Notes: generated by a model not told the origin, from the sequence alone. 64,000 nt of DNA from JAIVJM01 sp963816985 (GCA_963816985.1 CAWFMF010000004.1:1240001-1304000), one strand, 5' to 3'; positions 17,924-27,378 are shown, counted from the stretch's first letter. Made by a program: numbers and translations.

Positions 17924-18062
17924 AAATGACGAATGCGGAATGATGAATGAAAGACAGTTATCAGTTTTGAGTTTTCAGTTTTCAGTTCTGGTCTTAACTG
18001 AAAACTGAAAACTGTCTACTGAAAACTTCCCGCCATTCATCATTCCGCATTCATCATTTTTC
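17924..18062. repeat. Nested palindromes: CAGTTTT element inside AATGATG element
   Basis: The outer arms (17925-17950 and 18034-18060) are AATGACG/AATGCGG/AATGATG heptamers and their complement. Inside lies a complete second palindrome: CAGTTTT/GAGTTTT heptamers at 17954-17988 and the complement at 17995-18026. The whole gap between the two glycosyltransferase genes consists of these two elements. Confidence 0.85.
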
Positions 18063-18066
18063 TTCC

Positions 18067-19848
18067 TCACTCTTTCATCCGGTATAAGTAAATCGAATTC
18101 CCGAAGACCTTCTCCGGCGTGCGCCGACGGAACTCTTCGAAGTAGTTGACCCTCTGCTCTTCCGTGAGCTTCACGTCGCCGATCTGGCCGGGGACGGTCG
18201 AGCCGTTCAGGACGCTCGCGCCGAGCGCGACGTAGCGCGTCTCTTCGGGCGCGACGCCGGGCGGCGTAAAGACCGACGCCTGCTCAAGGCCGTAGAGTTC
18301 CAGAACCTGCCAGTTCAGCAATGCCGCGCCGACGCGACGCTCGCCGCGCTCCCGCAAGTATAACGCCAGCTCGCGGATGTCGTCGCCCCACTCGACGTTC
18401 GAGTCCGAAAGGTAATACCAGTGCGGCTTGGCGGAAGCAAGCTGATTCGTGTAGCTCATGTGGTCGGGGTAGGCGCGCACGGCTTCGAGCCCCACCCACC
18501 CGAACAACAGCACGACGAGCGCGGCGACCGCCCCACGGCGTCGCGCGGGGCTCTCACGCAGCAGCCAGTCGAGCATCGCGCCAGCCGCGATGAAGAGGAA
18601 CGGGAAGGCCGGGAGGAAGTAGCGGACGCCGATGTTGATTTTCGCCGTCAGCACGAACCCCGTGAAGACCACGAACGGGACGAGCAGAAACAGCAGACGC
18701 CCCCCCGCCGCGAACCCGCGCCGCCGGAGCATCCACACCGCCCACGCGATGGCCGCGAGCGAGACGAGGAGGAACGGCAGCGTCGTCTTCAAGGCGAACG
18801 CCACGGGGAAGTAGTACCACCAGCCGTGCTGCCTGTGTTGTCCCAAGAGTCCCGCCGGGTGGCCGTCGCGGTTGTGCGCCAGTTGCCAGTCCACGCCCGA
18901 AACGAAGTCCACCGGGAAAATTTTCTGGAGCGCGAAGTGACCGAACGAGAGCGGCCCGGCGAGACTTTCATCAAGTGCGGCGGGCAGTCCGAGACGCGCC
19001 AGAGAGAGGTTATACGGTTCCGGCTCCCTCTGCCGGAAGAAGTACGCGGCGTTGACGGCGAAGACCGCCGCGAGCGCGACCGCCAGAGCCTGCGCCGCGA
19101 CCGGCCCGCGCTTCAGCCCTCGCCGCGACGCAAAGATTAAGAGCGCCGCGAAGACCACGCAGAGCACCGGCGCGAGCACCACCATCGAGAACTTCGTGAC
19201 GACGGCGAGCCCCGCGCACAGGCCGACGAGCGCCGCGCGCACGAGCCCCGGCCTCCGCAGGTACTCGTAGAGCACGAAGGCGAACAAGAGATACGCGAAC
19301 GCCGAAGGGATGTCGGTCTGCACGACGCGACCGTGCGCGAGCACCGTCGGCTCAAGGCTGTAGAGCGCGACGGCGAACAGCGCCGCGCGCGTGCCCCACA
19401 TCCTCCGCGTGACGAAGTAGACGAGCACGCCGAGCAGCAGCGTCAACGCGACCAGAGGCACGCGCGACCAAAACGTCAACGACTCGTAGCGCGCGGCGTT
19501 GGCCTTCCAGAATTCGCGGAAGAGGTCGAGGAAGTATTCGTAGTTGGCCTGCGGTCGCGGGTCAATGGCGGGGCCTTCAGTCCCCGCCAGGACGAGCGGC
19601 AGCGCGCCGAGCACTTTGGCGACGGGCGGGTGCTCGTTGACGGGGCGGAAGTCCCCTGCGGTGAGGTGGTAGTAACCGGCGGCGATGAGCAGGGGCTCGT
19701 CCACCGTGAGGCTCTTGCGCCTGACGACGGCGAGCATCTGCGCCGCCATCAACACGAGCAGCAGCGCGCAGAGCAGCCCCGCGCGGTAGCGGCTGAAGAA
19801 CCCCCGGCCCTCCACCGCGGCCTCTGTCTTCGTCTCGTCGTAATTCAT
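18067..19848 (-). CDS. GT39 family membrane glycosyltransferase
   Basis: A polytopic membrane protein of about 593 residues, related to ArnT/PMT (family 39) enzymes that transfer a sugar from a polyprenyl phosphate. After a cytoplasmic N-terminus and a first helix (LLCALLLVLMAAQML) comes SLTVDEPLLIAAGYYHL, with the acidic catalytic pair region of the family, then about ten further helices. The C-terminal soluble domain includes YYLSDSNVEWGDDIREL, typical of the acidobacterial branch. ATG 19848 places the first helix normally; the in-frame starts at 19896 and 20028 would overlap the promoter of the divergent gene. Confidence 0.85.
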   Translation of the reverse strand: MNYDETKTEAAVEGRGFFSRYRAGLLCALLLVLMAAQMLAVVRRKSLTVDEPLLIAAGYYHLTAGDFRPVNEHPPVAKVLGALPLVLAGTEGPAIDPRPQANYEYFLDLFREFWKANAARYESLTFWSRVPLVALTLLLGVLVYFVTRRMWGTRAALFAVALYSLEPTVLAHGRVVQTDIPSAFAYLLFAFVLYEYLRRPGLVRAALVGLCAGLAVVTKFSMVVLAPVLCVVFAALLIFASRRGLKRGPVAAQALAVALAAVFAVNAAYFFRQREPEPYNLSLARLGLPAALDESLAGPLSFGHFALQKIFPVDFVSGVDWQLAHNRDGHPAGLLGQHRQHGWWYYFPVAFALKTTLPFLLVSLAAIAWAVWMLRRRGFAAGGRLLFLLVPFVVFTGFVLTAKINIGVRYFLPAFPFLFIAAGAMLDWLLRESPARRRGAVAALVVLLFGWVGLEAVRAYPDHMSYTNQLASAKPHWYYLSDSNVEWGDDIRELALYLRERGERRVGAALLNWQVLELYGLEQASVFTPPGVAPEETRYVALGASVLNGSTVPGQIGDVKLTEEQRVNYFEEFRRRTPEKVFGNSIYLYRMKE

Positions 19849-19944
19849 TCCGTAAGGTGTCGGCGGCCCCGGACGGTTCCGCTGAAAAGGCGACATTATG
19901 GACGATCCGGCGCGTTTGCGCCACCCGCCGACGCCGCAAAAACC

Positions 19945-19974
19945 TTGACACGAGAAAATCAACAAGACTAGGAT
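19945..19974 (+). promoter_or_regulatory. Sigma-70-type promoter for the DUF11 gene
   Basis: A consensus TTGACA at 19945-19950 and TAGGAT at 19969-19974 are separated by 18 bases. The start of transcription would lie about 60 bases before the gene at 20044. Confidence 0.65.
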
Positions 19975-20043
19975 GCGCTCTTTGTCCCTAACCCTCAGAG
20001 GATGATTGACAGCTCGGTTAACCGCCAAAGGAGAGTTTAGAGT

Positions 20044-20928
20044 ATGCGTTTTTCCCTCAGGTTCACGCGGGTAGTAGTCTTTTGCTTGTCATCGGTCATG
20101 CTCGTCGCGAACGTCTGCGCGGCGACTTCGACCGTCGTGCCAGCGCCCGCGCGCGCCGCCACGATGTTCCGGGCTCCGGTGGAGTACGTCAAAACCTACG
20201 CCGGTGACTGCGTCACGCCGCAGACCGTCTTTAACTTCGGCGACATCGTGTGCGCGGAGGCGGGCGGCTTCGAGGCGGCCCTCGACGAACGCTCGCGTCG
20301 CTTCTACTGGGCGGCCCCCGGCGGGCTGGTCGCCGAAAATTCCGACATCAAAGCCGACCCCGACTACCAGCGCATCGAAATCCCGTCGAGCGGCGACTTC
20401 GCGCGCGTCGGGACGTGGCAGGTGAGCACCATCAACCCGGACGCCAACCGCGAAGTCCGCGCGCAGTTCGTCGTCCGCAACCCGCACAGGCGTTTCGCCG
20501 ACATCGTCGTCCAGAAGTGGGGGCCGCCCTACATTGACCCCGGCGACCGTGTCGTCTACAGCGTGCGCGTCTCGAACCCCGGCCCGGACTTCGCCGAGCG
20601 CATCGAGATTACGGACGAAGTGCCGAACGAGATGACGTTCCTCACCGTCAAGCAGGCTTCGGGGCCGGAGGTCTTTTGCAAGACTCCCGACGAGGGCAAG
20701 ACCGGGACGACCGTGTGTGAGGGCAAGGGTCTGGAATCCGGCGATGCCGTGGAGCTGCTCTTTTACTACGTGGTCAACCGCGACACGTCGGGCCGCCCCT
20801 TCGAGAGCAGCGCCGAGGCTTTCAGCCTGACCGACGAGCTGAACAAGCGTGACAACTTCGGGTTCTACAAGTCCGTGATTCCCGTCATCGAGCCGGACGA
20901 TGTCGAGGTCGTCGAAGAAGAGCAGTAA
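20044..20928 (+). CDS. Secreted DUF11-domain protein
   Basis: A 294-residue exported protein. The signal peptide (VVVFCLSSVMLVANVCAA) is followed by a poorly conserved N-terminal half and a DUF11 immunoglobulin-like domain around residues 155-260 (DRVVYSVRVSNPGPDFAERI, then ITDEVPNEMTFL). Such domains are found in bacterial surface proteins. The C-terminus is acidic. AAAGGAGAG nine bases before the ATG, a TTGACA promoter and a terminator make this a single-gene unit. Confidence 0.82.
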   Translation: MRFSLRFTRVVVFCLSSVMLVANVCAATSTVVPAPARAATMFRAPVEYVKTYAGDCVTPQTVFNFGDIVCAEAGGFEAALDERSRRFYWAAPGGLVAENSDIKADPDYQRIEIPSSGDFARVGTWQVSTINPDANREVRAQFVVRNPHRRFADIVVQKWGPPYIDPGDRVVYSVRVSNPGPDFAERIEITDEVPNEMTFLTVKQASGPEVFCKTPDEGKTGTTVCEGKGLESGDAVELLFYYVVNRDTSGRPFESSAEAFSLTDELNKRDNFGFYKSVIPVIEPDDVEVVEEEQ

Positions 20929-20953
20929 ATAATCTCTTCCTCGTTCCACGTGG

Positions 20954-20986
20954 AGAGGGCGACTGCCGTTGCGGTCGCCCTCTTTT
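20954..20986 (+). terminator. Rho-independent terminator
   Basis: AGAGGGCGAC (20954-20963) pairs with GTCGCCCTCT (20974-20983), with a 10-base loop and a following short T run. It closes the DUF11 gene. Confidence 0.8.
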
Positions 20987-21101
20987 CGCGTTCGGCGGGC
21001 CGCACACTCTCCCACACGTTTTTGCAAAGCCCCCGCCCGTTGGCGTAAGCTTAAACGAACCAGACCAAAACCCTTGGAGAGTCTCTTACGGAGGATTGAC
21101 C

Positions 21102-23174
21102 TTGAAATCAACTGCGCGTTCTGTCTTCGCCGCCCTCCTCTTCAGCGTCTTTCTGACCGCCCACGGCCTCGACGCCTTCGCGCAGCGCCCGCGAGTCGCG
21201 CCGGGCCGCAGCTCGCTCGTCGAGCGCGTCGGCGCGACCGGCATCCTCCAACTCGAAGCCGAGAGCTTCCGCAAGCTCACGCCGCGCCAGCAGGCGCTCG
21301 CCTTTTATCTGAGTCAGGCGTCGGTCGCGATTGAGCCCGTCATCTACGACCAGATGTCGCGCTTCGGTTTGAGGCAGAAGCGCATCCTCGAAGCAATCGT
21401 CGCGCACCCACGAGGCGTGCGCCCCGCCGCGCTCAAAAAAATCAACGACTTCACCAAGCTCTTCTGGGCGAACGCGGGCAACCACAACTCCTACACGTCG
21501 CAAAAATTCCTCCCCGAATTCACCTTCGAGGAGTTGGAGGCCGCCGGGTTGCAGGCCGTCCGCAACGGCGGGCTGTTGATGACGCCCGAAGAGTTCCGGC
21601 GCGAACTCGGAGAACTCCGGCAGTCGCTCTTCGACCCGGAGTTCGAGCCGATGTCCACGGCCAAGAGCCCGCGCGGCGGCCTCGACATCCTTCAGGCGAG
21701 CGCCGTCAACCTCTACACCGGCGTGGGCATGGAAGACCTGAAGAATTTTCAGGAGCAGCACCCCTTGAACTCGCGCGTCGTGAAGATGCCCGACGGTCGC
21801 CTCATCGAGCAGGTCTACCGCGCGGGCACGCCGGATGGGAGCGTCGCGCCGGGGCTCTACGCCGAATATTTGACGAAGGCCATCGGCTTCCTCGAACAGG
21901 CGCAAGCCTACGCCGAGCCGGGGCAGGCGGCGGTGATTGACGCGCTCGTCCGCTTCTACCGGACGGGCGACCCGAAAGATTGGGTGCGGACGGGCGAGCT
22001 GTGGGTGCAGAACAAGGTGACGGTGGACTTCTCGAACGGCTTCGTCGAAGTCTACCGCGACCCGCGCGGCGCGAAGGGCGCGATGCAGGGCTTCGTCTCG
22101 GTGACGGACGACGCCGTCAATCACGTCATGCTCAAGCTCGCCGACAACGCGCAGTACTTCGAAGACCGCGCGCCGTGGGCCGAGCAGTACAAGAAGCAGG
22201 GAGTGAAGCCGCCCCTCGCCGTCGCCGTCGAGATGCTGGCCGAGAACGGCGACTTCACCATCACGACCGTCGGCGTCAACCTCCCGAACGAGCGCGAGGT
22301 GCAGGAGAAGCACGGCACGAAGAGCTTCCTCATCACCGGCTCTTCGCGCGCCTTCGCACGCGCCACGGGCACGACCGCTCTGGAAGAGTTCGCCTCCTCG
22401 CCCGAAGAGTTGCGCATCGTGCGCACCCACGGCGAGGAAGCCGAGAACCTGATGACCGCGCTCCACGAAGTCATCGGCCACGGCTCCGGCAAGCTCAACC
22501 CGAAACTGACGCGCGAGGCCGCCTTCTACTTGAAGGAATACTACTCGACTCTGGAAGAGGCGCGCGCAGACCTCATGGCGCTCTGGAACATCTCCGACCC
22601 GAAGCTCCGAGAGCTGGGGCTCGTCTCGCACCCCGACGTGGCGAAGGCGATGTACCACACGGCGGCGCGCGTCATGCTCACGCAACTGCGCACGACCACC
22701 GAAGGCGACCAGATTGAGGAAGACCACCAGCGCAACCGCCAGCTCATCGCCGGTTACATCATGGACAAGACCGGCGCGATTGAAGTCATCACCAAGCGCA
22801 ACGGCAAACGCTACGTCCACATCAAGGACTTCGACAAGATGCGCGAGGGCGTCCGGATGCTCCTCGCCGAGCTGATGCGCATCAAGGCCGAGGGCGACTA
22901 CGAGGCGGGCAAGGCGCTCGTCGAGAAGTACGGCATCCGCTTCGACCCGAAGGTGCGCGACGAGGTCGTGGCCCGCTACAAGAAGTTGAACCTGCCGACC
23001 TACTGGGCGGGCATCAACCCCGAACTCACGCCCTCGTTCGACCGCGCCGGAAAAATCACAGCCGTCCGCATCTCGTACCCCCGCGACTTCACGCGCCAGC
23101 GTCTCGCTTGGAGCGCGATGTACGAGCCCGGCCTCCTCGCCAACACCGCGCCCCGCAACGCGAGACGGCGTTGA
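21102..23174 (+). CDS. M49 family (dipeptidyl-peptidase III) metallopeptidase, exported
   Basis: A zinc exopeptidase of the M49 family, about 690 residues. The family's unusual zinc motif HEVIGHG lies near residue 453 and the second motif EEARAD near residue 485. A signal peptide (FAALLFSVFLTAHGLDAFA) indicates export, unlike cytosolic DPP III. Both candidate starts are TTG (21096 and 21102); GGAGG at 21090-21094 is too close to the first and well placed for the second. It stands alone on the plus strand. Confidence 0.88.
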   Translation: MKSTARSVFAALLFSVFLTAHGLDAFAQRPRVAPGRSSLVERVGATGILQLEAESFRKLTPRQQALAFYLSQASVAIEPVIYDQMSRFGLRQKRILEAIVAHPRGVRPAALKKINDFTKLFWANAGNHNSYTSQKFLPEFTFEELEAAGLQAVRNGGLLMTPEEFRRELGELRQSLFDPEFEPMSTAKSPRGGLDILQASAVNLYTGVGMEDLKNFQEQHPLNSRVVKMPDGRLIEQVYRAGTPDGSVAPGLYAEYLTKAIGFLEQAQAYAEPGQAAVIDALVRFYRTGDPKDWVRTGELWVQNKVTVDFSNGFVEVYRDPRGAKGAMQGFVSVTDDAVNHVMLKLADNAQYFEDRAPWAEQYKKQGVKPPLAVAVEMLAENGDFTITTVGVNLPNEREVQEKHGTKSFLITGSSRAFARATGTTALEEFASSPEELRIVRTHGEEAENLMTALHEVIGHGSGKLNPKLTREAAFYLKEYYSTLEEARADLMALWNISDPKLRELGLVSHPDVAKAMYHTAARVMLTQLRTTTEGDQIEEDHQRNRQLIAGYIMDKTGAIEVITKRNGKRYVHIKDFDKMREGVRMLLAELMRIKAEGDYEAGKALVEKYGIRFDPKVRDEVVARYKKLNLPTYWAGINPELTPSFDRAGKITAVRISYPRDFTRQRLAWSAMYEPGLLANTAPRNARRR

Positions 23175-23315
23175 GTCGCGCCTTCATCAACGTCAACGGA
23201 TGACACAGCCCCGCCGACGGCCTCGACGCCGCGCGGGGCTGTAACTTTTCCACGCCGCCGGGCGAATGTCGGGTTAAGATGTGACGAAAGACGAGGTTCG
23301 ACGACGGAGGCTTTG

Positions 23316-24245
23316 ATGACCAATTCGACTGTGAGCGGAGAGACGGACAACGACGGCGGGGCGTGGCCGAGTTTGCCTTTCGAGGAGTGGAAAGACACCT
23401 GCGCAACGCTCCACATGTGGTCGCAGGTGGTCGGAAAGATTCGCCTGGCGCTGACGCCGCTGGTGAATCACTGGTGGAACGTCCCGCTCTACGTCTCGCC
23501 GCGCGGGCTGACCACCTCGGCGATGCACTACGACGGCGGGCGCGTCTTCGAGATGGAGTTCGACTTCATCAGCCACCAGCTCCGAATCCTGTGCAGCGAC
23601 GGCACGAGCAAGGCGGTCGCCCTCACGCCGCAGTCCGTCGCCGAGTTTTACGAGAAGGTCATGCGCGAGCTGCGCGCCCTCGGCATCGAGGTCAGGATTT
23701 GGACGACGCCCGTCGAGGTTCCCGACCCTATTCCGTTCGAGAAGGATTTTCAGCACGCCTCTTACGACCCCGAATACGCCCGACGCTTCTGGCACGTCCT
23801 CTCGCGCGCCGACCGGGTCTTCAACGAGTTTCGTTCGCGTTTCGTCGGCAAGTGCAGCCCCGTCCATTTCTTCTGGGGCAGTTTCGACTTGGCCGTGACG
23901 CGCTTCTCCGGCAGACCCGCGCCGGAGCGCGAAGGCGCGGACTCCATCACGCGCGAGGCGTACTCGCACGAAGTCATCAGCCACGGCTTCTGGCCCGGCG
24001 GCCCCACGCAACCGGCGGCCTTCTATTCCTACACCGCCCCCGAACCGAACGGCCTCAAGGAAGCGGCAGTCCGCCCCGCGGCGGCTTTCTACAGCAAGGA
24101 GATGTCCGAGTTCCTCCTCAACTATGACGACGTGCGGCGGGCCGGCTCGCCCCCGGACGCGCTCATGGATTTCCTCCAAAGCACCTACGAGGCGGGCGCG
24201 AACCTCGCGCAGTGGGATCGCCCCGCGCTCGAACGCACGCCTTGA
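23316..24245 (+). CDS. DUF5996 family protein
   Basis: A 309-residue cytoplasmic protein recognised as DUF5996 by its opening WPSLPFEEWKDTCATLHMWS and the HWWNVPLYVSPRGL block. The family has no established function. The GGAGG at 23305-23309 supports ATG 23316 over the adjacent TTG. The stop lies directly before the start of the next membrane-protein gene, so the two are likely cotranscribed. Confidence 0.85.
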   Translation: MTNSTVSGETDNDGGAWPSLPFEEWKDTCATLHMWSQVVGKIRLALTPLVNHWWNVPLYVSPRGLTTSAMHYDGGRVFEMEFDFISHQLRILCSDGTSKAVALTPQSVAEFYEKVMRELRALGIEVRIWTTPVEVPDPIPFEKDFQHASYDPEYARRFWHVLSRADRVFNEFRSRFVGKCSPVHFFWGSFDLAVTRFSGRPAPEREGADSITREAYSHEVISHGFWPGGPTQPAAFYSYTAPEPNGLKEAAVRPAAAFYSKEMSEFLLNYDDVRRAGSPPDALMDFLQSTYEAGANLAQWDRPALERTP

Positions 24246-24257
24246 GTGCGAAATGAA

Positions 24258-24871
24258 ATGAGCGCGCAGAAGCCACTCTACACGGGCTCGCGGTTCGTCG
24301 CGTCTTTCCTCATCCTCGTCTACGGCTTCGCGAAGCTCAACGGGTCGCAGTTCACCGTCCTCGACTCGGAACTCGACAAGCCGTTGGGCGAGGTCAGCGG
24401 GTTCTGGCTGACGTGGTACTACTTCGGCTACTCGCCCGCCTACGGCACGCTCATCGCGCTCGCGCAGGTCTTGGGCGGCGTCCTCCTGATGTTCCGCAAG
24501 ACGACGCTCGTCGGCGCGTGCCTGCTGCTCCCGGTCGTCACGAACATCATCCTCGTAGACATCTTTTACGGGATAGAGCTCGGCGCGCTCGGCGTGGCGC
24601 TCGTCATCGAAGCCGCGCTGCTCTACATCATCTGGGCGCACGGGCGCGAGCTGGTCGAGCTGTTCTGGGAGAGGCAGAACAGCGTCTTCCCTTCCGCGGC
24701 GCGTTCGCGGCGCGCGGCGTGGGGCAAGTACGCGGCGCGCGTGTTGATGATCGTGCTGCCCGCCGTCTTCACTTACTGGATAGCGAGTTGGACGGTCGGC
24801 GGCTCCGCCTGCGCGGAAAGTTTAAGGACGCGGCGGGCGAGTCAACAATCGTTCTACGGAAGCGAGAATGA
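24258..24871 (+). CDS. DoxX-like membrane protein, probable frameshift near the 3' end
   Basis: A small polytopic protein with four or five helices (SFLILVYGFAKL, LIALAQVLGGVLLMF, LLLPVVTNIILVDI, GVALVIEAALLYII, VLMIVLPAVFTYWIA), resembling DoxX/DUF-type membrane proteins. The first frame runs to 24896 with an unlikely Ser/Arg-rich tail that reads into the palindromic repeat. Shifting frame near 24785 gives the tail DGRRLRLRGKFKDAAGEST ending at 24871, before the repeat, which looks like genuine protein. The frameshift is inferred. An in-frame GTG at 24246 is an alternative start. Confidence 0.6.
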
Positions 24872-24875
24872 ACAC

Positions 24876-24970
24876 GGTCAGAACCGCGAGCGGTAGCGAG
24901 CGGGTGTGTTGACCAGACGAGGCCCGCACACCGGAACGAGACCCGCTCGCTACCGCTCGCGGTTCTGACC
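24876..24970. repeat. Perfect 30-bp inverted repeat, GCGAGCGGTA family
   Basis: Bases 24876-24905 and 24941-24970 are exact reverse complements, 30 of 30, around a 35-base loop. The loop contains a further GTGTG/CACAC pairing. It follows the DoxX-like gene and could form a very stable hairpin; 15937-16020 is a degenerate relative. Confidence 0.9.
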
Positions 24971-25011
24971 TGTCCTGAGATGTTAAGATTGTCGTCCGTC
25001 ACGGCTTCAAC

Positions 25012-25782
25012 ATGTACCGCAGCTTAGACCCCGAAAAAATCATCGCCACCGTCGAGCAGCTTCAGAAGCGAATCGCGGAGCGTTTCCCCGATTCGGGGCT
25101 GAGCGGTGTCTGCCGGGAGCTTTTGAGAGTCGCGCGCGAGGCGGAGGAGCGCGCCGCGTGGGTCGCCAAGCCGCAGCGCACGCTCCGAGCCGCCATCGGG
25201 GTGCTCATCATCGTCATCGGTGCGAGCCTCGTCTCCCTCCTGTTTTACGTAGAGCTGCCCGAAGGCAGGCTCAAAGTCGCCGAGTTCATACAGGTCTCGG
25301 AGGCGGGCGTCAACCTCATCATCATCGTCGGCGCGGCGACCGTCTTCCTCTTCACGGTCGAGACGCGCATCAAGCGCACGCGGGCCATCAAGGCCATCCA
25401 CGAGTTGCGCGCGCTCGCGCACGTCATTGACATGCACCAGTTGACGAAAGACCCGGAGCGCGTTTCGGGCGGGGGCGAGCACACGCCGTCTTCGCCCCGC
25501 CGTAATCTGACGCCGTTCGAGTTGATGAGGTATCTCGACTATTGCAGCGAGATGCTCTCGGTCACGGGGAAAGTCGCCGCGCTCTACGTGCAGAAGTTCG
25601 ACGACCACGTGGTGCTCGACGCGGCGAAAGACATCGAGGCGCTGACGACCGGGCTCTCGCGCAAGATTTGGCAGAAGATTATGATTCTCAACCCGGCGAC
25701 GCCGAAGGCGGACGACCGGGCAGAGAAAGAGAAGCCGCCGCGCCGGACGCCCGGCGGTCGCAATTCAACTCCGAGGGGATAG
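25012..25782 (+). CDS. Two-helix membrane protein of unknown function
   Basis: A 256-residue protein with a charged N-terminal helical region, two transmembrane segments (AAIGVLIIVIGASLVSLLF near 61-80 and EAGVNLIIIVGAATVFLF near 98-116) and a cytoplasmic C-terminal half containing the conserved-looking HELRALAHVIDMHQLTKDP. The C-terminal 35 residues are basic and Pro-rich. I recognise the segment as recurring in bacterial hypothetical proteins but know no function. The next gene starts four bases after the stop. Confidence 0.75.
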   Translation: MYRSLDPEKIIATVEQLQKRIAERFPDSGLSGVCRELLRVAREAEERAAWVAKPQRTLRAAIGVLIIVIGASLVSLLFYVELPEGRLKVAEFIQVSEAGVNLIIIVGAATVFLFTVETRIKRTRAIKAIHELRALAHVIDMHQLTKDPERVSGGGEHTPSSPRRNLTPFELMRYLDYCSEMLSVTGKVAALYVQKFDDHVVLDAAKDIEALTTGLSRKIWQKIMILNPATPKADDRAEKEKPPRRTPGGRNSTPRG

Positions 25783-25785
25783 AGG

Positions 25786-26331
25786 ATGAAGTTCGTGAGA
25801 AGATTTCAGAAGAGTCTCGCCACGGCGAGTTTGTTCCGCGCCTTCACGTCGGCGGCGCTCGTCGCGTTGCTGCTGCTCGCCGCGTCTCAGACCGCTTCGG
25901 CCCAGCGGCGCGGGGCGGCGCGCGGCTTTCAGGGGAATTGGAACTGGGCCGTCTACGCCGAGAGCCAGGACGACCTGCCCCCGGCCTACAAGGGCATGGA
26001 CTTGAAGGAAGTGCCCGCCTACGCGCTCCACCTCACGCTGCGGCAGAGGGGGAATCGCTTGAGCGGCACGTTCGGCATTCTGGCCCGCTACCTCGCCAAG
26101 ATTGACGAGGGGGATTTTACCGCCCGCATCGTCAACGGCAGAGCGCGATTGCGCCTGACGAGCAGCCACAGCGGCTCGGCGACCGTCGTCCTGACGCTGC
26201 GCGGCGACAAGCTCCTCTGGAAGCGGACGCGCTGGACGGGCGACAACTACTTCCCCGACGAAGTGGAACTCCGCCGCCTCAAGCCCGGCGAGAAGCTCCC
26301 CTACGAGGCTGACGACGAAGACACGCAATGA
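25786..26331 (+). CDS. Secreted hypothetical protein (181 aa)
   Basis: An exported 181-residue protein: a long signal peptide (SAALVALLLLAASQTASA) precedes a beta-rich domain with many aromatic residues (GNWNWAVYAE, then YALHLTLRQRGNRLSGTFG). Alternation of hydrophobic residues around the latter resembles lipocalin-like or avidin-like small barrels, but that is inference. It is translationally close to the membrane protein upstream. Confidence 0.7.
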   Translation: MKFVRRFQKSLATASLFRAFTSAALVALLLLAASQTASAQRRGAARGFQGNWNWAVYAESQDDLPPAYKGMDLKEVPAYALHLTLRQRGNRLSGTFGILARYLAKIDEGDFTARIVNGRARLRLTSSHSGSATVVLTLRGDKLLWKRTRWTGDNYFPDEVELRRLKPGEKLPYEADDEDTQ

Positions 26332-26332
26332 A

Positions 26333-26405
26333 TGTCGGGGCGGGGCTTGTGCCCGCTCGTCTTGCGTCTTCAGAAACGCGGGCGGGGACAAGTCCCGCCC
26401 CGACA
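26333..26405. repeat. GGGGC-rich palindrome (GGGCAGGGACAAGCCC family, variant)
   Basis: TGTCGGGGCGGGGCTTGTGC at the left and its near complement ending CCCGCCCCGACA at the right form a hairpin directly after the secreted protein gene, between convergent genes. Related copies are at 36603, 56142 and 61590. Confidence 0.75.
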
Positions 26406-26442
26406 AAATTATCGTCCGTCAAATATTTTTCGTTAAGCAGTC

Positions 26443-27303
26443 TCAGTCCACGCCGAGCGTGAGCTGGCGGAAGGCTTCGCGCAGTCGGAGCGCGACGCTG
26501 CCGACGGGGACGGTGTAGCGGTGGAAGTCGAAGGTCGTGACGAGCGAGACGCCGAGCCCGGCGGAGGTGAGGAAGATTTCGTCGGCGTCGGCGAGCGCGT
26601 GCAAGTCAGAGACGCCTTCGACGAGGGGGAAGGCCAGCTCTTCGGCCAGCTCGATGACGCGGGCGCGCGTCGTCCCGGCCAGCGCGCCGGTCGCGAGCGC
26701 TGGCGTGTGCAGCGTGCCCTGCTTGACCCAGAAGACGTTCGCCATCGTCGCCGAGGCGACCTCGCCGCGCTCGTTCAAAACCAGACTCTCGTCGAAGTCG
26801 CGCCCGCGCGCCTCCTCCCACGCGAACACGTGTTCGAGATAGTTCAACGTCTTCAGCCCCGCGAGCGGCGAGTGCGTGTTCAAGCGGAACGGCGAGACCG
26901 TCAGCGCCAACGCCTCCTCGTCAACGCTGCGCGCGTCGCCCGTCATCAGCAGAAGGTCTGAGCCGCGCTCTCCTTCCGCCGTCTCGCCTTCGACACCCCA
27001 CGGCCCCGCCGCCCCGCGCGCCAGAATCGTGATCCGCGCGCGCCCCCGCATGACCTCGTTCTTCTCGACGAGCCGCGCCAGCGCGTCGCGCGTCTCCTCT
27101 TCGTCAAACGGGAACTCGACGCCCGCGCGCCGCGCGTGCTCCGTCAATCGCGCCCAGTGCGCGGGCCAGAGGAAGGGTCGCCCGCTGTGGACGGCGAGCG
27201 TCGTGAAGACGCCGCGCCCGTGGAGCGCCGCGCCGCCCGTCGCGCGCAGACGCGCCTTCGACGCTTCGACCAGACGTTCGTTGAGGAAGACGTGCGTGTG
27301 CAT
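26443..27303 (-). CDS. pabC: Class IV aminotransferase, probable 4-amino-4-deoxychorismate lyase
   Basis: A 286-residue PLP enzyme of fold type IV. The lysine forming the Schiff base lies in GLKTLNYLEHVFA near residue 149, and ESLVLNERGEVASATMANVF matches the family's substrate and cofactor region. Branched-chain or D-amino-acid aminotransferases share these motifs. The lyase assignment rests on position: it lies 75 bases downstream of pabB on the same strand, so both would make p-aminobenzoate for folate. Confidence 0.8.
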   Translation of the reverse strand: MHTHVFLNERLVEASKARLRATGGAALHGRGVFTTLAVHSGRPFLWPAHWARLTEHARRAGVEFPFDEEETRDALARLVEKNEVMRGRARITILARGAAGPWGVEGETAEGERGSDLLLMTGDARSVDEEALALTVSPFRLNTHSPLAGLKTLNYLEHVFAWEEARGRDFDESLVLNERGEVASATMANVFWVKQGTLHTPALATGALAGTTRARVIELAEELAFPLVEGVSDLHALADADEIFLTSAGLGVSLVTTFDFHRYTVPVGSVALRLREAFRQLTLGVD

Positions 27304-27378
27304 CTTCGGTGCAAGGCGAAAGAGGATGGGAAAACGCGCAGAGGATACATGATTTCCCCCGCCGTGGCGACGTGAGTT

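Noticed and set aside
21108..22820. Minus-strand open frame of 570 codons
   Set aside because: It is the shadow of the M49 peptidase, whose zinc motifs are intact on the plus strand.
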